From Rossellomorea sp036867415 (GTDB taxonomy: Bacteria > Bacillota > Bacilli > Bacillales > Bacillaceae_B): 64,000 nucleotides of DNA. Positions 32,679 through 41,437 of the stretch are shown one piece after another (within the stretch, counting starts at the first letter, position 1; the number at the start of each line of letters is the position of its first letter). The DNA lies in assembly GCF_036867415.1 (NCBI RefSeq), contig NZ_JBAJHU010000008.1:62001-126000 (forward strand), in the 5' to 3' direction. Under the pieces are notes generated by a model, which was given only the letters and a program-made list of their open reading frames with translations, was not told the origin of the DNA and did no database searches. The translations under genes were made by a program, and so were the position numbers.

Positions 32679-34567
32679 GAATGTTAACAGCAGAGAGCTT
32701 GTCAAAATCATATGGAGAGAAGACTTTATTTGATGGTATTTCATTTTCCATCACTGAAAAGGAAAGGGTTGGCCTGATCGGTGTCAACGGGACAGGAAAA
32801 TCAAGTCTGTTAAAGCTGATTGCGGGAATTGAAGAGTATGACAGCGGAGACATCATGGCTCCCGGTGATTATCATATCTCTTATTTATCCCAGGACCCGG
32901 AATTCATTGGAGATTTGAGCGTCATCGGGGAAGTTTTCCGCGGAGAGGCAAAAATCATAAAAGCAATGCGGGAATATGAAACAGCTTTAGTGGAAATGGA
33001 AAGAAATCCTGAAAGCGAATCCTCACAAGAAAGGTTATTTGAGGCACAGAAACAAATGGATCTTCTGCATGCATGGGAAGCGAATGCAAATGCCAAGGCG
33101 ATTCTGACGAAATTGGGAATACATGACTTCACAAAAAAAATGAAGGAATTATCAGGAGGACAAAAGAAACGGGTTGCCCTCGCAAGTGTACTCATAGAAA
33201 CACCTGATCTGCTCATACTCGATGAACCAACCAACCACTTGGATTTTCAGTCCATAAAATGGCTTGAAGATTATTTGTCTAAATATATTGGTTCTGTATT
33301 GATTGTGACTCATGACCGGTATTTTTTGGATAACGTCACGAATCGCACTTTTGAGCTGGATGGAGGCAAACTTTACTCCTACAGCGGGAATTATGCTTCG
33401 TTCATTGAAGCTAAAGCGATGAGGGAGGAAACCGAGCGTCAGATATCAGAAAAACAGAAGAACCTCTACCGTCGAGAGCTTCAATGGATGAGAAGAGGGG
33501 CAAAAGCAAGGACAACAAAGCAGAAAGCAAGGATACAACGCTTCGAAAACCTGGAAGATAATATGACATCGGGGTCGAATAATGCCCAAGTTGAGATGGC
33601 CATCGGCGGTGACCGGCTCGGAAAACAGGTCTTTGAATTAAAAAATGCCACTAAATCCTTCGCTGAAAAAGTCATTTTGAAGGACTTCAATTACTTGATC
33701 AAGCCCGGTGACCGAATTGGTGTAGTCGGTAAAAACGGAAGTGGAAAGTCGACATTCCTAAACCTGCTTGCTGGCATGGATGTGCTCGATACTGGAGAGC
33801 TGACTAAAGGATTGACCGTTAAAATCGCATATTACACCCAGAATCATGAGGAATTGGATGAAAATATGCGAATGATTGAATATATAAGGGAAGCCGGTGA
33901 ATTCATCACCACTGATAAAGGGGAAAGAATTTCTGTCACTTCCATGCTTGAGCGGTTTCTCTTTCCGATGAGCACTCATGGTACACTTATTCGCAAATTA
34001 TCCGGAGGAGAGAAAAGAAGACTTTTTTTATTGAAGTTGTTAATGAGTAAACCGAACGTCCTTCTGCTCGATGAACCAACAAACGATCTTGATACAGAAA
34101 CACTGACGGTACTCGAAGATTATATTAATGATTTTTCCGGAGTTGTAGTGACTGTATCACATGACCGTTATTTCCTGGACAAGACTGCCGGGCAGCTGCT
34201 TGTATTTAACGGGGAAGGTGAGATTGGATTATATTTTGGGGAATATACAACGTACTTGGAAGAAGTTGTATCTGAGAGTAAAAAGCAGGCTTCTGAGAAG
34301 AAGCAGGACACAGTCTCTATACAGACTTCTCCACAACCAGAAAAAGAGAAAAAAAAGCTATCCTATATGGAAAAGCGTGAGTGGGATGAAATTGAAGGTA
34401 ATATTGCTTCAATAGAAGAGAAATTGGAAAATGTGCAAGCAGAACTTCAATCTGTCGGGAGTAATTTCGAGCTCGCACAGGAATTGATGAATGAAAGCCA
34501 AAGATTAAACGATGAGCTTGAACATTTAATAGAAAGATGGAGTTATCTTTCGGAATATGCTGATTAA
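32675..34567 (+). CDS. yfmR: YfmR/Uup-type ABC-F ATPase
   Basis: 630 residues without membrane helices: two ATPase domains (Walker A GVNGTGKSS and GKNGSGKST; signatures LSGGQKKR and LSGGEKRR; Walker B with DEPTNHLD and DEPTNDLD). A linker rich in charged residues separates them, and a C-terminal coiled coil (KREWDEIEGNIASIEEKLENV) is typical of the Uup/YfmR branch. YfmR clears ribosomes stalled at proline or Asp-Pro stretches, in partnership with EF-P. The ATG at 32675 overlaps the ypgQ stop; ATG 32681 is possible. Confidence 0.85.
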   Translation: MRMLTAESLSKSYGEKTLFDGISFSITEKERVGLIGVNGTGKSSLLKLIAGIEEYDSGDIMAPGDYHISYLSQDPEFIGDLSVIGEVFRGEAKIIKAMREYETALVEMERNPESESSQERLFEAQKQMDLLHAWEANANAKAILTKLGIHDFTKKMKELSGGQKKRVALASVLIETPDLLILDEPTNHLDFQSIKWLEDYLSKYIGSVLIVTHDRYFLDNVTNRTFELDGGKLYSYSGNYASFIEAKAMREETERQISEKQKNLYRRELQWMRRGAKARTTKQKARIQRFENLEDNMTSGSNNAQVEMAIGGDRLGKQVFELKNATKSFAEKVILKDFNYLIKPGDRIGVVGKNGSGKSTFLNLLAGMDVLDTGELTKGLTVKIAYYTQNHEELDENMRMIEYIREAGEFITTDKGERISVTSMLERFLFPMSTHGTLIRKLSGGEKRRLFLLKLLMSKPNVLLLDEPTNDLDTETLTVLEDYINDFSGVVVTVSHDRYFLDKTAGQLLVFNGEGEIGLYFGEYTTYLEEVVSESKKQASEKKQDTVSIQTSPQPEKEKKKLSYMEKREWDEIEGNIASIEEKLENVQAELQSVGSNFELAQELMNESQRLNDELEHLIERWSYLSEYAD

Positions 34568-34647
34568 ATTAAAGCCCTTTGTTTTTTTGCAGTGGAATAT
34601 CTGTGTTATCATGAAATAAACAAGTGTTGGCAGAAAGGGGTTTCAAT

Positions 34648-35775
34648 GTGAAAATCAAATCGATTGAACCTACCCCCAGCCCGAATACAATGAAGGTTCT
34701 CCTGGATAGGGAGCTTGAAGCTGGGAAGAGCAATAATTATAAAAAAGATCAGATGGAAGGTGCACCATCCATCATTAAAGAGATACTTGGAATTGAAGGA
34801 ATCAAAGGAGTTTATCACGTTGCAGATTTCCTTGCAGTTGAACGGAATGCAAAATTTGACTGGCAGGAGCTCCTTCCACAAGTTCGAAAGGCATTTGGGG
34901 AAGAAACTCAAGATACAGCGAATCAGTCCAGGATGGAAGAGCATTACGGCGAAGTGAATGTTGCCGTGCAGATGTTTAAAGGGGTTCCGATGCAAGTGAA
35001 GGTGACTGACGGGGAAGAAGAGAAGAGGTTTTCTTTGCCCGGGGCATTTATGGAAGCTTTATCGAATGCCCAGCAGGAAGGAGACAATGTCGTACTTCTA
35101 AGAAAGTGGAAAGACCACGGAGTAAGGTATGGTGATCTCGATGAAATCGGCAATGATGTCGTGGATGAACTGATCGCTTCCTACCCTGCTTCGAGGTTGG
35201 AAGACTTGGCTCATCAGGCAGGGGAAAGCCGTTCTGACTCACAACCTGTTCGGCGCAAAAAGCAGAAAATCACATTGGATGATTTACATGCACCCGACTG
35301 GCAAACCAGATATCAGAAGCTTGAAGCAATGGAAGACCCGACCATCGGGGACCTGCCGCTTTTGGAGAAAGCACTGGAAGATGAAAAAGTTTCTATCAGG
35401 CGCTTGGCAGTAGTCTATCTAGGGATGATTGAAGACGAGAAAGTACTGCCGCTCTTATATAGGGGATTGCAGGATAAATCTGCTTCTGTACGTCGTACAG
35501 CAGGTGACTGCTTATCCGATCTCGGATTCAAGCAAGCGATGCACGCAATGGTGCATGCCCTGGAAGACAAGAGTAAACTGGTCAGATGGCGCGCAGCGAT
35601 GTTCTTGTACGAAGAAGGCGATGAATCCGTGATTCCTGGCTTGAAGAATGCAGAAAACGACCCGGAATTTGAAGTGAAGTTACAAGTTAAAATGGCTATC
35701 GAACGTATTGAAGGCGGAGAAGAAGCAAAAGGCTCTGTATGGAAACAAATGACGGAAGCTCGAATGCAAGACTGA
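34648..35775 (+). CDS. ypgR: CvfC/YpgR-like HEAT-repeat protein
   Basis: 375 residues from GTG with GAAAGGGG upstream. The N-terminal ~90 residues are a Nfu/NifU-N-like domain (IEPTPSPNTMKVLLDRELE). A second part (EEHYGEVNVAVQMFKGVPMQVKV) is followed by about five HEAT-like repeats from residue ~210 (LEKALEDEKVSIRRLAVVYLG, LYRGLQDKSASVRRTAGDCL, ALEDKSKLVRWRAAMFL). The family includes B. subtilis YpgR and S. aureus CvfC, a conserved virulence factor; the biochemical role is unknown. Confidence 0.85.
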   Translation: MKIKSIEPTPSPNTMKVLLDRELEAGKSNNYKKDQMEGAPSIIKEILGIEGIKGVYHVADFLAVERNAKFDWQELLPQVRKAFGEETQDTANQSRMEEHYGEVNVAVQMFKGVPMQVKVTDGEEEKRFSLPGAFMEALSNAQQEGDNVVLLRKWKDHGVRYGDLDEIGNDVVDELIASYPASRLEDLAHQAGESRSDSQPVRRKKQKITLDDLHAPDWQTRYQKLEAMEDPTIGDLPLLEKALEDEKVSIRRLAVVYLGMIEDEKVLPLLYRGLQDKSASVRRTAGDCLSDLGFKQAMHAMVHALEDKSKLVRWRAAMFLYEEGDESVIPGLKNAENDPEFEVKLQVKMAIERIEGGEEAKGSVWKQMTEARMQD

Positions 35776-35814
35776 CGGAATTTCAGGGAAATAAGATATA
35801 AGGAGGAATACAGG

Positions 35815-36249
35815 ATGTCAATGGCATATGAAGAGTATATGAGACAACTGGTAAAACCGATGAGACAGGAGCTTGCGCAAGCAGGTTTCAGGGAACTGAT
35901 CACAGATGAAGATGTGGTGGAATTTATGGGAAATGCAGAAGGAACGACATTGGTCGTCGTGAATTCTGTCTGCGGCTGTGCCGCCGGACTTGCACGCCCT
36001 GCAGCTACTCAATCCGTAATGAATAACGACAAGACCCCTGATCAGCTTGTGACTGTATTTGCAGGTCAGGATAAAGAAGCAACAATGAAAATGAGAGAAT
36101 ACTTTGATGGTTATGAGCCCTCTTCACCTTCAATGGCATTGTTAAGAGGAAGTAAAGTTGTTCATTTCATTCCAAGAGAAGAAATCGAGGATCATGACAT
36201 TTCAGCCATTATCTCAAACTTGACTTCTGCATTTGACGATCATTGCTGA
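35815..36249 (+). CDS. brxA: BrxA (YphP) bacilliredoxin
   Basis: 144 residues, a thioredoxin-fold protein with the CGC active site (NSVCGCAAGLARPA, Cys53 and Cys55) and a C-terminal Cys. It nearly matches BrxA of B. subtilis along its length. Bacilliredoxins remove bacillithiol from S-bacillithiolated proteins after oxidative stress. AAGGAGG precedes the ATG. Confidence 0.95.
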   Translation: MSMAYEEYMRQLVKPMRQELAQAGFRELITDEDVVEFMGNAEGTTLVVVNSVCGCAAGLARPAATQSVMNNDKTPDQLVTVFAGQDKEATMKMREYFDGYEPSSPSMALLRGSKVVHFIPREEIEDHDISAIISNLTSAFDDHC

Positions 36250-36342
36250 AAAATAGAAGAATCACATGGGGAACTCTTAATGGGTTCCCTATTTCTATGG
36301 TATGATGGAAAGAATGAGCAGAATAAAAAGGAGACAACAATT

Positions 36343-37119
36343 GTGTTTGTAACGACATGTGGCAGAGCAAACGGGAATGTTATCCAAGAGGCATTGCGAA
36401 TCGCTTCTGAACTGAACATTCCATATATAGAACGGGGAATAAAATCTCTCATTTATCTTATGGAAAAACAAGATCAAGATTGCCTTATGGTCGGTAAAGC
36501 GCGACTGGAGCTTCATAAGAAAGAAAAGGATAAAGAACCTTTTTTCTTTCATCCGAACTCAGCCTCATTCAGAATTAAAAGATTAATGCGCGGGGAAAAT
36601 GATCCGATGGTGGAAGCTGCAGGACTCAAGCAAGGAATGAGCTTCCTTGATTGTACACTTGGACTTGCATCGGACAGCATTATCGCCAGTCACATTATCG
36701 GCCCAGAAGGATCTATTAAAGGAATGGAAGCAAATAAGTATATTGCCGCTATCATTGCAGAGGGATTGAAGAATTGGACGTCGCCTCTTACAGAGCTAAA
36801 CGAAGCGATGAAAAGAGTAGAAATGTCGCAGGGGAATTTTGAAAATGCTTTAAGGGAAAGTGCCGATAAATCAAATGATGTAGTCTATTTCGATCCCATG
36901 TTTGAAGAAGGTCTGACTGATTCAACGGGAATAAATCCAATCAGAAATTGGGCTTCCTATACACCACTGACAAAAGAAGTGATTGCAGAGGCAAAACGGG
37001 TGGCCAGGTATAAGGTAGTTATGAAAAATCATTATCAATCGCCACTTTTTGAGCAACACGGTTTTGAAGTGATAAAAAGACCATCAGCCAAGTTTCATTT
37101 CGGAGTTATTAAGTTGTAA
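36343..37119 (+). CDS. ypiP: YpiP, RsmJ-like SAM-dependent methyltransferase
   Basis: 258 residues from GTG, AAGGAG 9-11 bases upstream. The middle shows a SAM-binding pattern LDCTLGLASDSIIASHIIG and GMEANKYIAAIIAEGL, followed by VVYFDPMFEEGL, a motif resembling the DPMFP of RsmJ, the m2G1516 16S rRNA enzyme in E. coli. The 16S rRNA target is inferred by similarity. A terminator follows. Confidence 0.83.
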   Translation: MFVTTCGRANGNVIQEALRIASELNIPYIERGIKSLIYLMEKQDQDCLMVGKARLELHKKEKDKEPFFFHPNSASFRIKRLMRGENDPMVEAAGLKQGMSFLDCTLGLASDSIIASHIIGPEGSIKGMEANKYIAAIIAEGLKNWTSPLTELNEAMKRVEMSQGNFENALRESADKSNDVVYFDPMFEEGLTDSTGINPIRNWASYTPLTKEVIAEAKRVARYKVVMKNHYQSPLFEQHGFEVIKRPSAKFHFGVIKL

Positions 37120-37125
37120 AGCAAT

Positions 37126-37163
37126 AAAAAGACAGGCCACATGGATGAGCCTGTCTGCCTTTT
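37126..37163 (+). terminator. probable terminator of ypiP
   Basis: AGACAGGC (37130-37137) pairs with GCCTGTCT (37149-37156), followed by GCCTTTTAG. Confidence 0.6.
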
Positions 37164-37166
37164 AGA

Positions 37167-37244
37167 TTAGTCTGTAAAACCTAATACTACGAAATAACCT
37201 AATAGAAGTAAGTAACCAATATTTATCATAATTCCAGTATCCAT
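37167..37244 (-). CDS. 25-residue hydrophobic small peptide
   Basis: Reads MDTGIMINIGYLLLLGYFVV then LGFTD: a single membrane helix with almost no soluble part. A near-consensus site, TTAGGAGGATAACTAA, precedes the ATG on the minus strand, which is unusually strong for a chance ORF. Too short for automatic gene finders. Family unknown; it lies between the ypiP terminator and ypjP and reads against both. Confidence 0.6.
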   Translation of the reverse strand: MDTGIMINIGYLLLLGYFVVLGFTD

Positions 37245-37390
37245 TTAGTTATCCTCCTAACGAAATATCCTCTATAATATACTACCACATAAATATTTTT
37301 ATATCCTACAAAAAAATGAAACCTTTTTCACTTTTTGACCGTAATAAATAGTATAATTATAGAAGCATTACATAGGAAAGGACGTTATTT

Positions 37391-37981
37391 ATGGCAATCT
37401 GGCTCAAAAAGTCGTTTTTTGTACTTATATCGATCCTTACATTCGGACTGGTTACTCCCTCTCAAGCTTTCCTGAATGAAGAAGGACAGGCCCTTGCAAA
37501 AAGCAGTGGAAAAGCCTCTACAGTGGAAAGAGCAGAAGAAGATGTTATGGAAGAAGAGTCCCTCTTTACCAGAGAGGATTTTCTGGAGCATATCATGGAG
37601 CAGGCAGAACAAAATGCCTATATGAAATTTGGTACGAAGATCAAGCCGGCAATAGAAGTCGAATTTAGGACCGTAATCCTTCCAAAGATGGAATATGCAA
37701 TAGAGCAAACCTCTTTGCAGTATGGAGATGATGATCTATCAAATCTGGTGATCTCAGAAGTGCCGCAATATGCAAAGACGGAAAAAATCTTTCACATTTA
37801 TGATAAAAGATCAGGTGAGGATATCATCCGCTTTCATGTAAGAAAGGATCATCCGCCTAAAGCCGGATATTATTTTAACTTTCACTATCATACTGTTCAT
37901 GATGATTTTCAGGCACACCATGATTTAGGAAGCATCTTTTGGGCTAAAAACACTCCGCCGCAGTGGATGAGTGTATCATAA
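37391..37981 (+). CDS. ypjP: YpjP-like exported protein
   Basis: 196 residues. N-terminal signal-like segment (MAIWLKKSFFVLISILTFGLVTPSQAF) suggests export; the mature part is acidic and helical, ending with a conserved block around YYFNFHYHTVHDDFQAHHDLG and IFWAKNTPPQWMS. It corresponds in length and position to YpjP of B. subtilis, whose function is unknown. The ATG is followed by a hydrophobic stretch with two Lys, a typical secretory start. Terminator downstream. Confidence 0.8.
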   Translation: MAIWLKKSFFVLISILTFGLVTPSQAFLNEEGQALAKSSGKASTVERAEEDVMEEESLFTREDFLEHIMEQAEQNAYMKFGTKIKPAIEVEFRTVILPKMEYAIEQTSLQYGDDDLSNLVISEVPQYAKTEKIFHIYDKRSGEDIIRFHVRKDHPPKAGYYFNFHYHTVHDDFQAHHDLGSIFWAKNTPPQWMSVS

Positions 37982-37997
37982 TCTACCTATACATATG

Positions 37998-38028
37998 ACA
38001 GGCACACTCCTTTGTGTGCTTGTTTTTT
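37998..38028 (+). terminator. rho-independent terminator of ypjP
   Basis: ACAGGCACAC pairs with GTGTGCTTGT (one wobble), followed by TTTTTT. It runs straight into a hairpin repeat. Confidence 0.75.
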
Positions 38029-38142
38029 TGTCCAGCTCCAGCCGCCAAGCCCTCGAGGTGTTTCGGTCCGCCCATTGAAGCAAAAGAGCGGATTCTCTAA
38101 TCAGCCAATGCTCCCCGGGGCAGAGAAAGGCGCTCTCGCTTT
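38028..38142. repeat. REP-like hairpin repeat, divergent copy
   Basis: Starts TTTTGTCCAGCTCCAGC and ends CTCTCGCTTTTCTT, the same edge sequences as the tandem copies at 47850-48097 (GTCCAGCTCCGTC ... CGCTTTTCTT). The centre differs (GGTCCGCCCATTGAAGC ... AATGCTCCCCGGGGC) and has lost much of the long stem. It fills the gap after the ypjP terminator. Similar GTCCAGCTCC elements occur widely in Bacillaceae intergenic regions, from memory. Confidence 0.65.
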
Positions 38143-38269
38143 TCTTATAGAAAGAATGGTTACTGTATCCATAAAGCTCGGAATTGGAAGGAATCCATCC
38201 TAAAAGTCCGGTTGATATTATGGTAGAATAGTATTATCTAAGCACTTCTCGATTACGGAGGTTCTTTAC

Positions 38270-38962
38270 ATGAAACGTGCATCCATTCTCCTCCTCATTA
38301 TTACAGGTTCTTTCATTATCTGGAAGCAAACACAGGCAAGTTACAGCGGAATTCTATTAAAACACTCTTCCATACAATCCACTATGCAGCTGCATTCACA
38401 AGAACAGTTGGAAAACATTGTCCTGCTTCCGGAGACCGACTTTGACAAAAGCGAGGCGAAAGGCATTATAGGAAGGCTCGATCATATCCCGCCACATTTA
38501 CTGAGTGCGGTAGAAAACCAGGAAATAAAAGTGAGATTGTTCGAAAAAAAACTAACCGACTTTTCTTCCACCAGCCACTTGAAAGGTGTAACTCCTAGAG
38601 GGTACACTAATAAAAGTACTACGTGGGATGACTTGCCGGGTATCGGTGGATCTAAGCTTGTCCTTATAAAAATCGGTCATAGCCAAAGGGGTATGGGCCA
38701 TGACTCCATCAATCTGGAATTACATGAACTTGCCCACAGCATCGACAGATATATCGTCAATGATCCTTATTCAGAAATGGCTTTTATGCAGGTTTGGAAA
38801 AGGGAAGCCCCTCTCTTATTCCCCGGTCAATCATACTTCATTGATTACCAGGAAGAATATTATGCCGAAACATTTGCCATGTATTATTTCAGTTCCGACT
38901 CAAGGAATCTATTAAAAAGAAAAGCTCCATCCACTTATCAATATTTTAAGTCGCTTAACTGA
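38270..38962 (+). CDS. secreted ATLF-type zinc metallopeptidase
   Basis: 230 residues with a signal peptide (MKRASILLLIITGSFIIWKQ). The C-terminal half has the zinc motif HELAHSID (HExxH) and, ~65 residues later, EEYYAETFAMYYFS, where Glu is the likely third ligand, the arrangement of the anthrax lethal factor and Pro-Pro endopeptidase (M34-like) group. The N-terminal half is unassigned. It is probably exported and cleaves extracellular or surface proteins; the substrate is unknown. Weakly linked to neighbours. Confidence 0.8.
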   Translation: MKRASILLLIITGSFIIWKQTQASYSGILLKHSSIQSTMQLHSQEQLENIVLLPETDFDKSEAKGIIGRLDHIPPHLLSAVENQEIKVRLFEKKLTDFSSTSHLKGVTPRGYTNKSTTWDDLPGIGGSKLVLIKIGHSQRGMGHDSINLELHELAHSIDRYIVNDPYSEMAFMQVWKREAPLLFPGQSYFIDYQEEYYAETFAMYYFSSDSRNLLKRKAPSTYQYFKSLN

Positions 38963-38990
38963 AAACAAAAGGCGGTTTGAATTGAAAAGA

Positions 38991-39014
38991 CAGCAGAAGA
39001 TCTATCTTCTGCTG
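38991..39014. repeat. inverted repeat upstream of thyA
   Basis: CAGCAGAAGAT, loop CT, ATCTTCTGCTG gives an 11-bp perfect stem. There is no T-tract on either side, so it is either a weak terminator for the metallopeptidase gene or a leader hairpin of thyA. Confidence 0.5.
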
Positions 39015-39071
39015 TAAGCACTATAAGATACATACTAGAAAAAGTAAAAGAAAGAAGGAGTGATGAAGTTG

Positions 39072-40025
39072 ATGCATCCTGAAAACGCTTATCTGGATAT
39101 GTGCCGGCATGTCCTGGAGAATGGCTTCAAAAAAGAGGATCGAACAGGGACCGGCACACTCTCGGTCTTTGGTTATCAGATGAGGTTTGATCTAAGCAAA
39201 GGTTTCCCGCTGCTGACAACAAAGCGGGTTCCATTCAGGCTCGTGGCAAGTGAATTGCTGTGGTTCATCAAAGGAGACACGAATATTCGTTATTTGCTTC
39301 AGCACAACAACAATATCTGGAATGAATGGGCTTTTAAAAATTGGGTGGAAAGTTCGGAGTATTCCGGTCCAGATATGAATGATTTTGGGCTCAGAAGCCA
39401 GCAGGATGAAGAATTTAATCAGCAGTATCAACGGGAAATGAAGCACTTTAAAGAGCGTGTCTTAAATGATGGGGAATTTGCTTCTAAATACGGAGAGTTA
39501 GGGCCGGTTTACGGTAAACAATGGAGAGCTTGGGAAACGACCCGAGGAGGGACGATCGATCAGTTAAAAGAATTGATCGAAGAGATAAAAGTCAATCCTG
39601 ACTCCAGAAGATTGATACTGTCCAGCTGGTCTCCGGAATTTGTTCCTTTGATGGGTTTACCGCCTTGTCATACACTGTTTCAATTTTATGTGGCGGATGG
39701 AAAGTTAAGCTGTCAGCTGTACCAGCGCAGTGGGGATATCTTCCTTGGAATTCCATTCAATATAGCAAGCTATGCCCTCTTGACTCATTTGATCGCACAC
39801 GAATGCGGACTTGAAGCAGGGGATTTTATCCATACTATAGGAGACGCACATATTTATACCAATCATATTGAACAAATTAACACCCAGCTTGACCGTGAAC
39901 CGAGAACCTTTCCTCAATTGAAGTTGAACAGTGCGGTGAAATCGGTTTTTGATTTTGAAATGAAGGACATTGGATTGGAAGGGTATGACCCTCATTCTTC
40001 CATCAAAGCCCCAGTTGCTGTCTAG
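39072..40025 (+). CDS. thyA: thymidylate synthase, long form
   Basis: 317 residues from the ATG at 39072, the length of the long ThyA class (as in Lactobacillus casei) rather than the ~264 of B. subtilis ThyB. Catalytic Cys lies in LPPCHTLFQF (near residue 199). Motifs EDRTGTGT, VASELLWFIKGDTN, RRLILSSWSP, YQRSGDIFLGIPFNIASYALL and HIYTNHIEQ are intact. It makes dTMP from dUMP using methylene-THF. AAGGAG at 39054-39059 could also serve TTG 39069. dfrA follows, which recycles the folate. Confidence 0.95.
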   Translation: MHPENAYLDMCRHVLENGFKKEDRTGTGTLSVFGYQMRFDLSKGFPLLTTKRVPFRLVASELLWFIKGDTNIRYLLQHNNNIWNEWAFKNWVESSEYSGPDMNDFGLRSQQDEEFNQQYQREMKHFKERVLNDGEFASKYGELGPVYGKQWRAWETTRGGTIDQLKELIEEIKVNPDSRRLILSSWSPEFVPLMGLPPCHTLFQFYVADGKLSCQLYQRSGDIFLGIPFNIASYALLTHLIAHECGLEAGDFIHTIGDAHIYTNHIEQINTQLDREPRTFPQLKLNSAVKSVFDFEMKDIGLEGYDPHSSIKAPVAV

Positions 40026-40106
40026 TAAGCAAAAGATAAGTCAGTCATTCTTATTGAAAGTCCGGGATGGATTTGCCTGGTGTTTATAGAAAGGGGAAAA
40101 GAAGAT

Positions 40107-40595
40107 ATGATCTCTTTTATTGTAGCAATGGATTCGAAATCAGCTATTGGGAAACACAATGAGCTTCCTTGGCACCTTCCTGCCGATCTTGCTTTTTTTA
40201 AAAAAGTCACAATGGGTAACCCGATCGTGATGGGAAGAAAAACTCATGAATCAATCGGGAAAGCACTGCCGGGAAGAGAGAATATTGTCCTTACAAGAGA
40301 CAAGGGGTACGAGTCAAAAGATTGTATCATCATTCATTCACCTAAAGAGATTACTGACATTGAAAATCGTTTGGAAGAGGAAATATTTGTGATTGGCGGA
40401 GCGGAAATTTTCAGGGAAATGTTTCCGTTTGCCGACCGTCTATATATCACCACGATTGAAGAGGACTTTGGAGGAGATACATTCTTTCCTGCATTCAACC
40501 AAGAGGAGTGGGTATTGGTTCGGAAAGAAAAAGGTCCCAGAGATGATAAAAATCCGTATGACTATTACTTCATGATCTATGAACGCAAGCAATGA
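40107..40595 (+). CDS. dfrA: dihydrofolate reductase
   Basis: 162 residues with MISFIVAMDSKSAIGKHNELPWHLPADL (substrate and cofactor site), GRKTHESIGKALPGRENIV and FVIGGAEIFREM. It reduces dihydrofolate to tetrahydrofolate after thymidylate synthesis, matching its place directly after thyA. GAAAGGGG precedes the ATG. A perfect palindromic terminator follows. Confidence 0.96.
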   Translation: MISFIVAMDSKSAIGKHNELPWHLPADLAFFKKVTMGNPIVMGRKTHESIGKALPGRENIVLTRDKGYESKDCIIIHSPKEITDIENRLEEEIFVIGGAEIFREMFPFADRLYITTIEEDFGGDTFFPAFNQEEWVLVRKEKGPRDDKNPYDYYFMIYERKQ

Positions 40596-40605
40596 ATAGG
40601 GATAA

Positions 40606-40637
40606 AGAAGGTACTGTCCGCGGACAGTACCTTTCTT
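40606..40637. terminator. bidirectional terminator between dfrA and yplQ
   Basis: AAGGTACTGTCCG and CGGACAGTACCTT form a perfect palindrome (40608-40633), followed by TCTTG; it separates two convergent genes. Confidence 0.75.
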
Positions 40638-40642
40638 GTCAA

Positions 40643-41281
40643 TTACACATATAACAAAATACAAAAATACATGCAGCTGCTTCCTGCCAAAACGAATAAG
40701 TGCCAGATGGCATGGTTATAAGGAAGTCTATTCCATATATAGAAGACTGCACCAATCGAATACATGAGGCCCCCTGCTAATAAAAGCAAAAATCCTTCAG
40801 CCGTCAAACTTGCATAAAGAGGTTTAATTGCAATAATGACAAGCCAGCCCATCACCAGATAGAAAAGAGTCGATACAATCTGGAATCGCTGAACGAAATA
40901 ACATTTGAACACGATGCCGATGACCGCAAGTCCCCATACAATTCCGAAAAGGGTCCAGCCCAAGGCACTTCGTACACTTACAAGCATAAGAGGGGTGTAT
41001 GTGCCTGCAATTAGAATGTAAATCGCTGAATGATCTAGAATGGCGAAAAGATTTTTGATCTTTGACGGTTTAAAACTATGCAGCAGTGTAGAAAACAAAT
41101 ATAGAAGGATCATCGAAGCGCCGAATATGGAAAAGCTGACTATGTGCCATGGCGATCCCTTATCTAAAGAGAAAATGATCAGCATGACCAAAGCGGGGAT
41201 GCTTAATAACAAACCGATACCGTGAGTAATGGCATTGGCTATTTCTTCTTTCCAATTTGAATAATCAAAGTCATATGTCAA
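40643..41281 (-). CDS. yplQ: YplQ, hemolysin III/PAQR family membrane protein
   Basis: 212 residues with seven predicted helices. The conserved residues of the family are present: NAITHGIGLLLS, the Ser/His in STLLHSF, the Asp-His in LDHSAIYILIAGTYTP and NHAIWHLFVLAG, which form a metal-binding site. Members are membrane hydrolase-like proteins of the PAQR superfamily, role in Bacillus uncertain. It converges with dfrA. Confidence 0.9.
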   Translation of the reverse strand: MTYDFDYSNWKEEIANAITHGIGLLLSIPALVMLIIFSLDKGSPWHIVSFSIFGASMILLYLFSTLLHSFKPSKIKNLFAILDHSAIYILIAGTYTPLMLVSVRSALGWTLFGIVWGLAVIGIVFKCYFVQRFQIVSTLFYLVMGWLVIIAIKPLYASLTAEGFLLLLAGGLMYSIGAVFYIWNRLPYNHAIWHLFVLAGSSCMYFCILLYV

Positions 41282-41437
41282 GGAAATACACCCTTTCAGT
41301 TAACGTGTGTAAATAGTGTGTACTTATCGTAATCCTCTTTTCCAAATCCTGCAACTAATATGAGGAGTATGCTTGTATTTATATTTATTTTCAGTTAATG
41401 TCTTGATAAGAAAAAATTTCTATTTAGAGGTGATCTC

